Shown: positions 6,908-13,724, numbered from the stretch's first letter. The stretch: DNA of 14,749 nucleotides from Granulicella sp. (GCA_003133205.1 PKWK01000150.1:1-14749); one strand, 5' to 3'. Made by a program: numbers and translations. Notes: generated by a model not told the origin, from the letters alone.

Positions 6908-8368
6908 CTAGATGATCCTCAAGGCATTGCCGATCGTGAGCTGCCGCTCGCGGGTAAACGTAAGCGGCGTAGTAATGCCCTCGCCGGTGGGAGTCGCAAT
7001 GCTGTGGCTCAGATATCCGGGTCCGCCAAACCCCAGCGAGGCCAACGACGAAGCGTTATTGACGAAGATCGTCGTGTCCATGGCGCGCGCCATGCGAGTT
7101 ACGTTGTCAACATTCTTGGAATGAATGATGGCAGTGTGCCGGTAGCCGTGTTCTGCCTTCACTGCCGCCGCGATACCCTCGTCGACATCCTTCACGCGCA
7201 CAATCGGAATGAACGGCATCATCTGCTCTTCCACAACGAAGGCATGGTCCTCGTTGGTCTCTCCGAACAGAATTTGCGTGCTTTCGGGAACGCTGACGCC
7301 GGCAGCCCGTGCCAGCACCGCAACGTCTTTGCCCACGAGTTCCTTCCTCACATGTGCGCGAGCGCAGCCCTTGCCATCGCCCTCGAAGGTAAAGGCAGCC
7401 TTCGTCAATCGGTCAATTGCCGCCTTGTCCAATTCAAAGCCGCCAGCGTTGTGCATCGCCTGCATGAACGCCCGGAATACGGATGCGACGACAAACACCT
7501 CTTTCTCGCCGATGCAGAGCAGGTTATTGTCGAATGCTCCACCCAGGATGATGTCCTTCGCCGCGGCCGCAAGATCGGCTGTCTCATCCACCACAACGGG
7601 CGGATTACCTGGCCCTGCTGCAATTACTCGCTTTCCATACTTGCCCGCAGCCTTCACCACAACCGGGCCGCCGGTCACGCACAGCAATGCGATCTTTGGA
7701 TGCTGGAATATCTGGTCTGCGGCTTCAATACTTGGTTCGAGGATCGTGGTGAGCACGTTGGCCACACCACACTCACGTTCAATTTCGCGGTTGAACAGTT
7801 GCAGCGCATACTGCGCCACTCGCTTCGCCGATGGGTGCGGCGCAAATACCGCGGTGTTCCCCGCAGCCAGAATGTTGATGGCATTCGCAGCCATCGTCGG
7901 CACCGAGTGCGTCACCGGAAGCACCATGCCAATAGCGCCCCATGGCGCACGCTCGATAATGCATAAGCCGGACTTGTCGCTACGAGCATCGCTGCGCATG
8001 GCCTCAACGCCAAGCACGTACTGCATATTCTTCAGCTTCTGAATCTTGTGGTCGAGCCGGCCCACCTTGCTCTCTTCCAACTCCATGCGGCCCAGCTCTT
8101 CGCTACGGTCGATGCAGATCCGTCGAACGATGGAGATCATGCGCCCGCGCTCTTCAAGGCTCATCTCTCCAACCTTCTTCTGTGCCGCATGTGCCGCGTT
8201 GGCAGCCTCATCCACCGTCATGAAGACGCCATCACGCACGGCGCTACTGGTCGGCGTAGCAAATCTGCTGGCCGGCGCGGACGCTGGTTGCGCCGATTGC
8301 AACTGGATACGGAGTCTCGCGACAACCTCCCTCGCAATATCCGCAATCACCTGCTCTTGGTTTGTCAT
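6908..8368 (-). CDS. CoA-acylating aldehyde dehydrogenase of the microcompartment (EutE/PduP type)
   Basis: A 486-aa protein, normal for the family, with AGGAGCAGGA just before ATG 8368. Residues 2-24 (EQVIADIAREVVARLRIQL) form an amphipathic helix typical of an encapsulation peptide, followed by an Ala/Pro/Ser-rich linker to about residue 45. The dehydrogenase domain contains ERAPWGAIGMVLPVTHSVPT (cofactor side), AAGNTAVFAPHPSA, TGGPVVVKAAG and AAGPGNPPVVVDETAD. C285 in FDNNLLCIGEKEV is the catalytic nucleophile. It converts an aldehyde to acyl-CoA using NAD+ and CoA in the lumen; with the aldolase next door the likely substrate is L-lactaldehyde, giving lactyl-CoA. It sits between BMC-P genes, so enzyme and vertex proteins are cotranscribed. 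Confidence 0.95.
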   Translation of the reverse strand: MTNQEQVIADIAREVVARLRIQLQSAQPASAPASRFATPTSSAVRDGVFMTVDEAANAAHAAQKKVGEMSLEERGRMISIVRRICIDRSEELGRMELEESKVGRLDHKIQKLKNMQYVLGVEAMRSDARSDKSGLCIIERAPWGAIGMVLPVTHSVPTMAANAINILAAGNTAVFAPHPSAKRVAQYALQLFNREIERECGVANVLTTILEPSIEAADQIFQHPKIALLCVTGGPVVVKAAGKYGKRVIAAGPGNPPVVVDETADLAAAAKDIILGGAFDNNLLCIGEKEVFVVASVFRAFMQAMHNAGGFELDKAAIDRLTKAAFTFEGDGKGCARAHVRKELVGKDVAVLARAAGVSVPESTQILFGETNEDHAFVVEEQMMPFIPIVRVKDVDEGIAAAVKAEHGYRHTAIIHSKNVDNVTRMARAMDTTIFVNNASSLASLGFGGPGYLSHSIATPTGEGITTPLTFTRERQLTIGNALRII

Positions 8369-8408
8369 TCCTGCTCCTGATCTGTCAATCCCACTGCAAG
8401 CCAGTCAT

Positions 8409-8705
8409 CTACGGCTTCTCCAACACTGTGCCGCCGACCTCGATAACATCCACGATGCCGACAATCACGGCATCAACCGGTGCATCCTTTGTCGCCGGCG
8501 TCAGGCGGGCCGAGCTTCCTTGCGTGAACAACACACACTCGCCGACTCCCGCGCCAACGCTGTCAACGGCCACCACGGAGCTCCCCGAAATCTCAAGCTT
8601 GCTCTCTCTGCTGATGTACGGCTGGATCAGCAGCAGCTTCATTCCGCGGAACTTCGCGTTCTTCTGCGTGGAAACAACGTTGCCAATTACCTTTGCTATA
8701 AACAT
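8409..8705 (-). CDS. BMC-P pentameric shell vertex protein (EutN/CcmL family)
   Basis: A 98-aa protein close to the canonical EutN/CcmL pattern: MFIAKVIGNVVSTQKNAKFR, then KLLLIQPYI, then VAVDSVGAGVGECVLFTQGS, the most conserved loop of the family, and VDAVIVGIVDVIEV at the end. It forms pentamers at shell vertices. Its ATG at 8705 follows a good GAGGTGA. It lies 45 bp after the last BMC-H gene and 40 bp before the aldehyde dehydrogenase gene. Of the three BMC-P proteins here this one matches the family consensus best, so it may be the structural default vertex. Confidence 0.94.
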   Translation of the reverse strand: MFIAKVIGNVVSTQKNAKFRGMKLLLIQPYISRESKLEISGSSVVAVDSVGAGVGECVLFTQGSSARLTPATKDAPVDAVIVGIVDVIEVGGTVLEKP

Positions 8706-8750
8706 GCCGGCTCACCTCATGCGCCTGGGCGGATCAACTTCCGCTCGCAG

Positions 8751-9023
8751 CTATTTCGGCAATACCGACGTAAGGCTGCCATGCGGCCGCGCAATCACAT
8801 GCACGCTCTGCACTTCGCCAACTGCCTTTGCGGCTGCCGCTCCCGCATCCACTGCAGCGCGAACACTGCCCACATCGCCCTGAACAAACACCGAGCACAA
8901 TCCGCTGCCGATCTTGTTCCATCCGACGAACTCGACGCTTGCCGCCTTCAGCATTGCGTCGGTGGCCTGCACAAGTGCGACCAGGCCCTTCGTCTCAATC
9001 ATTCCAATCGCTTCATTGGCCAT
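8751..9023 (-). CDS. BMC-H hexameric shell protein
   Basis: A 90-aa single BMC-domain protein (PduA/EutM/CsoS1 family). [27 protein letters not shown] is the typical first half, and [23 protein letters not shown] with VHVIARPH the second. The loop KIGSGL lines the central pore of the hexamer; here the residue after it is a cysteine (GSGLCSV), unlike its two paralogues. Six subunits form a tile of the shell facets. AGGAG lies 8 bases before ATG 9023. Third of three tandem BMC-H genes. Confidence 0.96.
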   Translation of the reverse strand: MANEAIGMIETKGLVALVQATDAMLKAASVEFVGWNKIGSGLCSVFVQGDVGSVRAAVDAGAAAAKAVGEVQSVHVIARPHGSLTSVLPK

Positions 9024-9071
9024 TTCAATTCTCCTGATTCCAATTGCCTTGTTATCCAGTTGTCGTGACGC

Positions 9072-9341
9072 TTACTTCAACATGCTTTCGACCAGCGCAT
9101 CGTGCGGGCGCGCAATCACATGCGACGACACCAGTTCGCCCACTGACTTCGCTGCGGCTGCTCCGGCATCCACGGCAGCGCGCACGCTGCCCACATCGCC
9201 ACGAACGATCGCGGTTACAAAGCCGCCGCCAATCTGCACGGTCTTCACGAGTTCCACGCTGGCCGCCTTCACCATCGCATCACAAGCCTCGACCAGTCCG
9301 ACGAGGCCCTTCGTTTCGATCAATCCAATTGCTTCACTCAT
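9072..9341 (-). CDS. BMC-H hexameric shell protein
   Basis: An 89-aa single BMC-domain protein: [50 protein letters not shown] and [10 protein letters not shown]. The pore loop is VQIGGGFV, with Gly in place of the Ser of its neighbours, which would widen the pore or change its chemistry. AGAGGAGA precedes ATG 9341. Protein and DNA are so close to the downstream BMC-H gene, for example in the segment encoding [18 protein letters not shown], that a local duplication is likely. Middle gene of the BMC-H trio; facet tile of the shell. Confidence 0.96.
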   Translation of the reverse strand: MSEAIGLIETKGLVGLVEACDAMVKAASVELVKTVQIGGGFVTAIVRGDVGSVRAAVDAGAAAAKSVGELVSSHVIARPHDALVESMLK

Positions 9342-9380
9342 CTTGTCTCCTCTGCTCGATAAAGCAGTTCTTGCCAGCGC

Positions 9381-9683
9381 CTAAGCGACGGCTTTCTTTA
9401 CTGCGGCCTTCTTGTCCTGTTGAACAAAGGAGGGCAATTCATCGTGGGGGCGCGAGATCACCTGTACGGCGACCACCTTGCCAATCCGAGCCGCCGCTTC
9501 GGCGCCAGCATCGGTTGAGGCCTTCACCGCAGCCACGTCGCCTTCGACGAACGCGGTCACCAGTCCAGAACCAACCGTCTGCCAGCCAATAAAAGTTACA
9601 TTTGCCGACTTCAGCATCGCGTCGGTCGCCTCGAACAGCGCGACCAAGCCTGTCGTTTCAATCATTCCAAGCGCTTGTTTCAT
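9381..9683 (-). CDS. BMC-H hexameric shell protein with basic C-terminal tail
   Basis: A 100-aa single BMC-domain protein: QALGMIETTGLVALFEATDAMLKSANV, pore loop TVGSGLV, EGDVAAVKASTDAGAEAAARIG and VISRPHDELPSF. It is about ten residues longer than its two paralogues because of a Lys/Ala-rich tail (DKKAAVKKAVA). Such tails can bind cargo or neighbouring tiles. AGAGAGGA precedes ATG 9683. As the first BMC-H gene after the pduL-like gene it may be the most highly expressed facet protein, but that is a guess from order only. Confidence 0.95.
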   Translation of the reverse strand: MKQALGMIETTGLVALFEATDAMLKSANVTFIGWQTVGSGLVTAFVEGDVAAVKASTDAGAEAAARIGKVVAVQVISRPHDELPSFVQQDKKAAVKKAVA

Positions 9684-9720
9684 CGAGTCCTCTCTTGTTC
9701 CTTCCGTTACCTAAAATGTC

Positions 9721-10413
9721 TTACTTGATCAGTTCAATATCTTTGGTCAGGTGCAAGCCGCACGCATTCGCCTCGTCGGTGTCCATGTGGATGTTGAGCC
9801 GCGAGGTTGGGTCGATACGGACATGCACGTTGTTGAATGTGACACCCGCAGCGCCGCCGACGCGGAGCTTCATCATGTCGCCCTGTTTGACCCTGAAGTA
9901 TGTCGCCTCTTCGGGATTCATGTGCACGTGGATCGCGGCTCGAATGACGCCTTCCTTCAACTGGATCGAGCCCTTGGGTCCCATGATGATCGCGCCCGGC
10001 GATCCCGCGAGATTGCCCGACAGCCGCACCGGAATGTCGTCGAACCCCAGCATGATCGCATCGGTAAACGCCAGTTCGATCTGCGACTGTTTGCGCATCG
10101 GCCCGAGGATGCGAAGGTTTGAGATCAGGCGGCTGCGCGGCCCAATGATCGTCACTTTCTCGTTCGCCGCAAAGTTGCCGGCCTGGTACAGATCCTTGTA
10201 GACCGTCAACTCCGTGCCCGGTCCAAACAGTACGTCCATGTCCTCACGGCAGATGTGCATATGCCGCGCCGAGGCCATCACCGTCAGCGTCGGACCTGTT
10301 CCGTTGCCTTTGCGTCCCAGGTACTCCAACGCAACCTGGCGAACGATCTGTTCGACAAAAGTCCTATCGATCGTTTCGGCCGAATTCGAAAATGCTGAGC
10401 TTCCACATCCCAT
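9721..10413 (-). CDS. pduL: PduL-type phosphate acyltransferase (phosphotransacylase)
   Basis: A 230-aa protein. It swaps CoA for phosphate on an acyl-CoA, regenerating CoA inside the compartment. The two PduL domains show their zinc ligands: SARHMHI (H51, H53) and HVHMNPEEA (H162, H164), plus H209 in LNIHMDTDEANA, the family's closing motif. Residues about 12-35 (AETIDRTFVEQIVRQVALEY) form an N-terminal amphipathic helix as in encapsulated PduL proteins. Reaction inferred here: lactyl-CoA plus phosphate to lactyl-phosphate. Start ATG 10413 has only a weak AGG-type site; the gene lies 21 bp after the kinase gene, so translation may depend on it. The first residues, MGCGSS, are unusual but not a lipobox in context. 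Confidence 0.95.
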   Translation of the reverse strand: MGCGSSAFSNSAETIDRTFVEQIVRQVALEYLGRKGNGTGPTLTVMASARHMHICREDMDVLFGPGTELTVYKDLYQAGNFAANEKVTIIGPRSRLISNLRILGPMRKQSQIELAFTDAIMLGFDDIPVRLSGNLAGSPGAIIMGPKGSIQLKEGVIRAAIHVHMNPEEATYFRVKQGDMMKLRVGGAAGVTFNNVHVRIDPTSRLNIHMDTDEANACGLHLTKDIELIK

Positions 10414-10434
10414 AGGTAGACCTGACTTACTGAA

Positions 10435-11592
10435 CTAGGTTGATTGACACACTCTTGCCCGCTCTACGACGCCCACGGTTTCGCGGGCAACGATGATCTC
10501 TTCATCCGCCGGAATAATGAGCACCTTCACGCGAGATCCCTCAGTTGAAATGGGTCCCGCCTTCCGCGCTGTCCGGTTTACCGCCTCATCCAGTTCCACT
10601 CCGAAGCCCGCGAGGTTCCTGCACACAGCGCTCCGTATATCCGCGCTGTTTTCGCCGATGCCACCCGAAAACGTGATCACATCCAGCCCGCCAAGTTCCA
10701 GCATGAACGCGCCGACATAATGGCGAATCGCCCGCACAAACACGTCCAGTGCAAGCTGCGACCGCTTATCGCCGGCAGCGGCAGCCTCATCCAGGTCGCG
10801 AATATCGCCGCTTCGGCCGCTGATTCCAGCCAGCCCGGATTGGCTCCCCAGGATGCGCGCCATCTCGTCTGCATCCACGCCGAGCTTCTTCATCATGTAC
10901 AGCACCGCAAACGCATCGATGTCGCCGACACGATTGTTTTGCGGCAGACCCGACTGCGGGGAAGTCCCAAAGCTTGTATCGATCGCAACACCATCGCGGA
11001 ACGCTGCAATGCTGGAGCTGCCCCCAAGGTGGCACGAGATATGCCGCAAGTCCGGCTGTCCCATCAACGCCCGAATCCGTTCGCTGGCCGATCGATGACT
11101 CGCGCCATGAAACCCATACCGCCGAATGCCAAACTCCGTGCGCCACTCGTACGGCACCGCGTAGGTCGTAGCCGCTTCGTCGAGAGGTGCGTAGGGAGTC
11201 GTCTCAAACACCGCAACCAGGGGCACGCCCGGCAGTTCATGGCGAAACGCTCGCATCGCCGCAACGTAAGGAGGATTGTGTGCGGGGGCGAAGAAGGCGA
11301 AATCATCCATCGCCGCAAATAAATTCTCATCCACCAGGCGCGGTCCGGGCATCGGCCCCGGATGCACCACCTTGAACCCGACAGCCTCGACTTCCGACAG
11401 GCTCTTTAGAGCTTTGCCCGGGCCCACCACATCGTCAATGCATTTGCGGATCGCTGCCGGATAGTCGGCGCACTCGCCGCCCGGCTGCCCAATCCGCTCC
11501 ACTCGGCCTTCCCCCAGCACCGACTCCTGCGGCATGTCCAGCACGCGGTACTTGAAGGACGTGCTGCCGATGTTGGGTATCAGACATTTCAT
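10435..11592 (-). CDS. Acetate-kinase homologue with altered active site (acyl-phosphate to acid and ATP)
   Basis: A 385-aa protein from ATG 11592. A frame extension upstream to 11655 runs through the promoter region and adds no family sequence. The acetate/butyrate-kinase fold is clear: PNIGSTSFKY start, RRYGFHGASHR with the conserved histidine (H162), NNRVGDID with the catalytic arginine (R221), FSGGIGEN and PADEEIIVARET near the end. Several positions differ from the acetate kinase consensus: GHRVVHGG is GFKVVHPG (Arg91 equivalent becomes K74), VAVFDTAFHQT is VAVFETTPYAP (catalytic Asp148 equivalent becomes E130), and HLGNG is HLGGS. It is the first gene of the BMC operon. It probably acts outside or at the shell, producing ATP from the acyl-phosphate made by PduL, likely lactyl-phosphate rather than acetyl-phosphate. 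Confidence 0.9.
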   Translation of the reverse strand: MKCLIPNIGSTSFKYRVLDMPQESVLGEGRVERIGQPGGECADYPAAIRKCIDDVVGPGKALKSLSEVEAVGFKVVHPGPMPGPRLVDENLFAAMDDFAFFAPAHNPPYVAAMRAFRHELPGVPLVAVFETTPYAPLDEAATTYAVPYEWRTEFGIRRYGFHGASHRSASERIRALMGQPDLRHISCHLGGSSSIAAFRDGVAIDTSFGTSPQSGLPQNNRVGDIDAFAVLYMMKKLGVDADEMARILGSQSGLAGISGRSGDIRDLDEAAAAGDKRSQLALDVFVRAIRHYVGAFMLELGGLDVITFSGGIGENSADIRSAVCRNLAGFGVELDEAVNRTARKAGPISTEGSRVKVLIIPADEEIIVARETVGVVERARVCQST

Positions 11593-11611
11593 TGATAGAT
11601 AATGAGCGTTC

Positions 11612-11640
11612 TTGACTGCAACTAGACGATATCGTATATT
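11612..11640 (+). promoter_or_regulatory. Predicted sigma70-type promoter for the pduS-pduT arm
   Basis: TTGACT (11612-11617) and TATATT (11635-11640) are separated by exactly 17 bp, each one mismatch from consensus. The start of transcription would fall near 11647, giving a leader of about 43 nt with GAGGA at 11676-11680 before ATG 11690. Confidence 0.7.
11626..11635. promoter_or_regulatory. Perfect 10-bp palindrome, candidate operator
   Basis: ACGATATCGT reads the same on both strands and lies between the two opposed -35 boxes, touching both predicted -10 elements. Looser inverted arms surround it: TTGACTGCAAC (11612-11622) against GTTGTCAGAGTCAA (11642-11655). A dimeric repressor bound here would block both directions. 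The DeoR-type regulator of the locus is the obvious candidate, but no known consensus was matched. Confidence 0.5.
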
Positions 11641-11655
11641 CGTTGTCAGAGTCAA
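11626..11655 (-). promoter_or_regulatory. Predicted promoter for the minus-strand BMC operon, overlapping the divergent one
   Basis: On the minus strand TTGACT (11655-11650) is followed after 18 bp by TATCGT (11631-11626), a weaker -10 with four of six matches. The start of transcription would be near 11619, about 27 nt before ATG 11592. It overlaps the plus-strand promoter, so polymerases would compete. Confidence 0.5.
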
Positions 11656-11689
11656 TCAGATTATTGAGAGACTTTGAGGACTGTTGGGA

Positions 11690-13039
11690 ATGACGCCAGA
11701 AATGGGTGTGCGAGTTGGTGCTGCCCGAGGCGGCTCGCAACAGATGACTATCCCTCGAGTAGCCGAACTCGGCATCGTCGGGGCTGGCGGCGGCGGATTT
11801 CCCACTGCGACGAAGCTTGGAACGCGCGTCCCTCTAGTCATCGCCAATGCGGCCGAGTGTGAGCCCTTGCTGCACAAGGACAAGGAACTCCTCTATCACC
11901 TCTCCGAGCCATTTTTGCGTGGCATGGTTGCTGCCATGGAGATGGTTGGTGCGCCGGAAGGCGTCATTGGGATCAAAGAGAAGTATCACGACACCATCGC
12001 CGCACTGGAGCAGCAGGCTCCGAAAGGCATCCGCGTAGCGCCGCTGCCCGATGTCTACCCCGCAGGAGATGAATTCATCCTCGTCCACATGGTCACCGGC
12101 CGCGTGATCCCGCCCGGCGGTCTTCCGAAGGACGTGGACGCGCTCGTCTGCAATGTAGAAACCCTCATGAACATCGGCCTGGACCAGCCAGTGACACACA
12201 AATACCTCACCGTGGCCGGCGCCGTCCGCACGCCTGTCACTTTGCGTGTCCCAATCGGCGTCTCTATCGGCGAGGTCATCGCCGCTGCTGGCGGAGCCAC
12301 AGTCGACGACTTCAGCGTGCTCCTCGGCGGAGTGATGATGGCCAAGCCCGCTGCCGGTCTCGACGTCCCTGTCACCAAAACCACCGGCGGCATAGTAGTC
12401 CTCCCGTCCTCGCACAAGTTGATCGAGCGCCACGCCGCAAAGTGGCCGCAGATCGCGCGCATCGGACGCTCGGCCTGTGACCAGTGCCGCTTCTGCACCG
12501 AGTTTTGTCCGCGCTATCTGCTCGGCCATCCCATCCAGCCGCATCGCGCCATGCAGTCGCTTGGATTCAGCACCAGCCCAGCCGCGATCATCGCCGGCAC
12601 GCTCTATTGCTGCGAGTGCAACCTCTGCACGATGTACGCATGTCCTGAGGACCTCGATCCCAAGACTGTCTGCGCGGAGTCCAAACCGGCGGCGCGCGAG
12701 AACGGGCTCTTCTTCACCGGGACGCCGGAGTCCGTCATCCCCAATCCGATGGGAGAGTTCCGCCGCGTGCCCATGGCCCGTCTGATCTCGCGGCTGGGCC
12801 TGTCCGAGTTCAGCAACGTCGGCCCACTCTCGCACCACGAATTCTCACCCGCCCGCGTTTTACTGCCGTTGAAGCAGCACGCCGGCCTCCCCTCCGTGCC
12901 CGTCGTAAAAACCGGCGATCGAGTCCGCGCAGGCGACGTGCTGGCCGTCCCCCAGGAAGGCAAACTCGGCGCGCGGATCCATGCCAGCATCGCCGGCGTG
13001 GCTCGGCTGACCCACGATGCGGTGGTGCTGGATGCATAG
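11690..13039 (+). CDS. pduS: PduS-like RnfC-family flavin/Fe-S oxidoreductase
   Basis: A 449-aa protein from ATG 11690, with GAGGA 9 bases upstream; TTG 11684 and the ATG at 11744 are alternatives. The N-terminal part has GIVGAGGGGFPTATKL (28-43), the glycine-rich flavin/NADH-binding region shared with RnfC and NuoF, and NAAECEPLLHKDK. Two cluster motifs follow: CDQCRFCTEFCP (C263, C266, C269, C273) and CCECNLCTMYACP (from C307), predicted to hold two [4Fe-4S] clusters. The C-terminus (VVKTGDRVRAGDVLA to the end) is a barrel-sandwich domain. In Pdu compartments PduS reduces cobalamin and docks to PduT. No B12 enzyme is present here, so a role in moving electrons from lumen NADH is more likely. 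It is divergent from the main operon. Confidence 0.92.
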   Translation: MTPEMGVRVGAARGGSQQMTIPRVAELGIVGAGGGGFPTATKLGTRVPLVIANAAECEPLLHKDKELLYHLSEPFLRGMVAAMEMVGAPEGVIGIKEKYHDTIAALEQQAPKGIRVAPLPDVYPAGDEFILVHMVTGRVIPPGGLPKDVDALVCNVETLMNIGLDQPVTHKYLTVAGAVRTPVTLRVPIGVSIGEVIAAAGGATVDDFSVLLGGVMMAKPAAGLDVPVTKTTGGIVVLPSSHKLIERHAAKWPQIARIGRSACDQCRFCTEFCPRYLLGHPIQPHRAMQSLGFSTSPAAIIAGTLYCCECNLCTMYACPEDLDPKTVCAESKPAARENGLFFTGTPESVIPNPMGEFRRVPMARLISRLGLSEFSNVGPLSHHEFSPARVLLPLKQHAGLPSVPVVKTGDRVRAGDVLAVPQEGKLGARIHASIAGVARLTHDAVVLDA

Positions 13040-13065
13040 GTTCGTGCTCGGAAGGAGCCAATATC

Positions 13066-13626
13066 GTGGCTGAAATTCAATCTATAGGTCTCATCGAACT
13101 TTCCAGCGTCGCGACCGGCTACCAGGTCGAGGACGTAATGATCAAGGCCGCGTCCATCAAGATTTTGCTGGCCCGCAGCATCTGCTCGGGAAAGTTCCTC
13201 ATTGCCATCTCGGGCGACGTTGCATCCGTGACCACAGCCGTTGAAGCTGGCGGTGTCGCGGCAGGCGCCTCGCTAATCGAACGGCGTCAGATCGCGCGCG
13301 TGCATCCTTCCGTCCTGCAGGCCATCTCCATGTCGGTCGAGATCAATCCCAGGCAGTTACGCTCGATCGGTGTCATCGAGACCTTCTCCGCAGCCAGCAT
13401 CATCGATGCCGCGGATGCAGCCGTCAAATCGGCAAATGTGACGCTGCTCAAGGTCCATCTCGCCATGGCTCTTGGCGGCAAAGGATTCGTCATGATGGCG
13501 GGCGATGTATCCAGCGTTCAGGCAGCCGTCGAGGCAGGATCGCGAGCCGCCGCCGAAGAGGGCATGCTCGTCGCCCGTGGGGTCATCCCCGCCCCCTCCG
13601 AAGAGCTCTTCCGCGACTACATCTGA
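13066..13626 (+). CDS. pduT: PduT-like tandem-domain BMC-T shell protein with Fe-S pore cysteine
   Basis: A 186-aa protein from GTG 13066, with GAAGGAG 8 bases upstream and only 26 bp after the pduS-like gene. Two BMC domains are fused: residues about 5-90 (IGLIELSSVATGYQVEDVMIKAA, GDVASVTTAVEAG) and about 98-182 (SIGVIETFSAASIIDAADAAVKSANV, GDVSSVQAAVEAG). Three copies make a pseudohexamer. C40 in RSICSGKFL matches C38 of PduT (TICPGKFL), which in the trimer holds a [4Fe-4S] cluster in the central pore. RVHPSVLQAI and VIPAPSEELFRDYI also match PduT. It probably docks PduS and conducts electrons across the shell. Length is normal for PduT. Confidence 0.94.
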   Translation: MAEIQSIGLIELSSVATGYQVEDVMIKAASIKILLARSICSGKFLIAISGDVASVTTAVEAGGVAAGASLIERRQIARVHPSVLQAISMSVEINPRQLRSIGVIETFSAASIIDAADAAVKSANVTLLKVHLAMALGGKGFVMMAGDVSSVQAAVEAGSRAAAEEGMLVARGVIPAPSEELFRDYI

Positions 13627-13655
13627 GTTCTCCCACAGACCGTCATCCTGAGGCC

Positions 13656-13724
13656 GGGTGGCCCACCCTTCACCAACCCCAAAAGCTCGGGTGCCCCATC
13701 CTTCGCGCCTTTGCGAAGGGTGGG
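13656..13724. repeat. Hairpin-forming intergenic repeat element downstream of pduT
   Basis: Two inverted repeats lie here. GGGTGG-C-CCACCC spans 13656-13668. A longer hairpin has arms CCCATCCTTCGC (13695-13706) and GCGAAGGGTGGG (13713-13724), complementary except for one T-G wobble, with a 6-base loop. CCCACCCTTC (13662-13671) is a near-copy of the left arm of the second. The preceding GTCATCCTGAGG and the overall style resemble repeats scattered between genes in Acidobacteriota genomes (recollection, not a search). It may also end transcription of pduT, though there is no T-tract. Confidence 0.65.

Noticed and set aside
6785..7966. Long plus-strand open frame (393 codons) opposite the aldehyde dehydrogenase gene
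   Set aside because: The minus strand encodes a full, motif-complete dehydrogenase. The plus frame has arginine/histidine-rich, low-complexity composition and no recognisable domain; it is a shadow of GC-rich coding sequence.
10405..10413. MGCGSS start of PduL as a possible lipoprotein signal
   Set aside because: There is no hydrophobic segment before the cysteine, so it cannot be a lipobox, and the protein is a cytosolic or lumenal enzyme.
11593..11655. N-terminal extension of the kinase homologue up to TTG/ATG-like codons at 11655
   Set aside because: The extension would cover both predicted promoters and the palindrome, and family proteins start at the methionine before the PNIGSTS strand, that is at 11592.
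11834..12838. Long minus-strand open frame (334 codons) opposite the PduS-like gene
   Set aside because: It lies wholly within the pduS-like gene, whose Fe-S and flavin motifs are intact, and it has no family features or ribosome-binding site of note.
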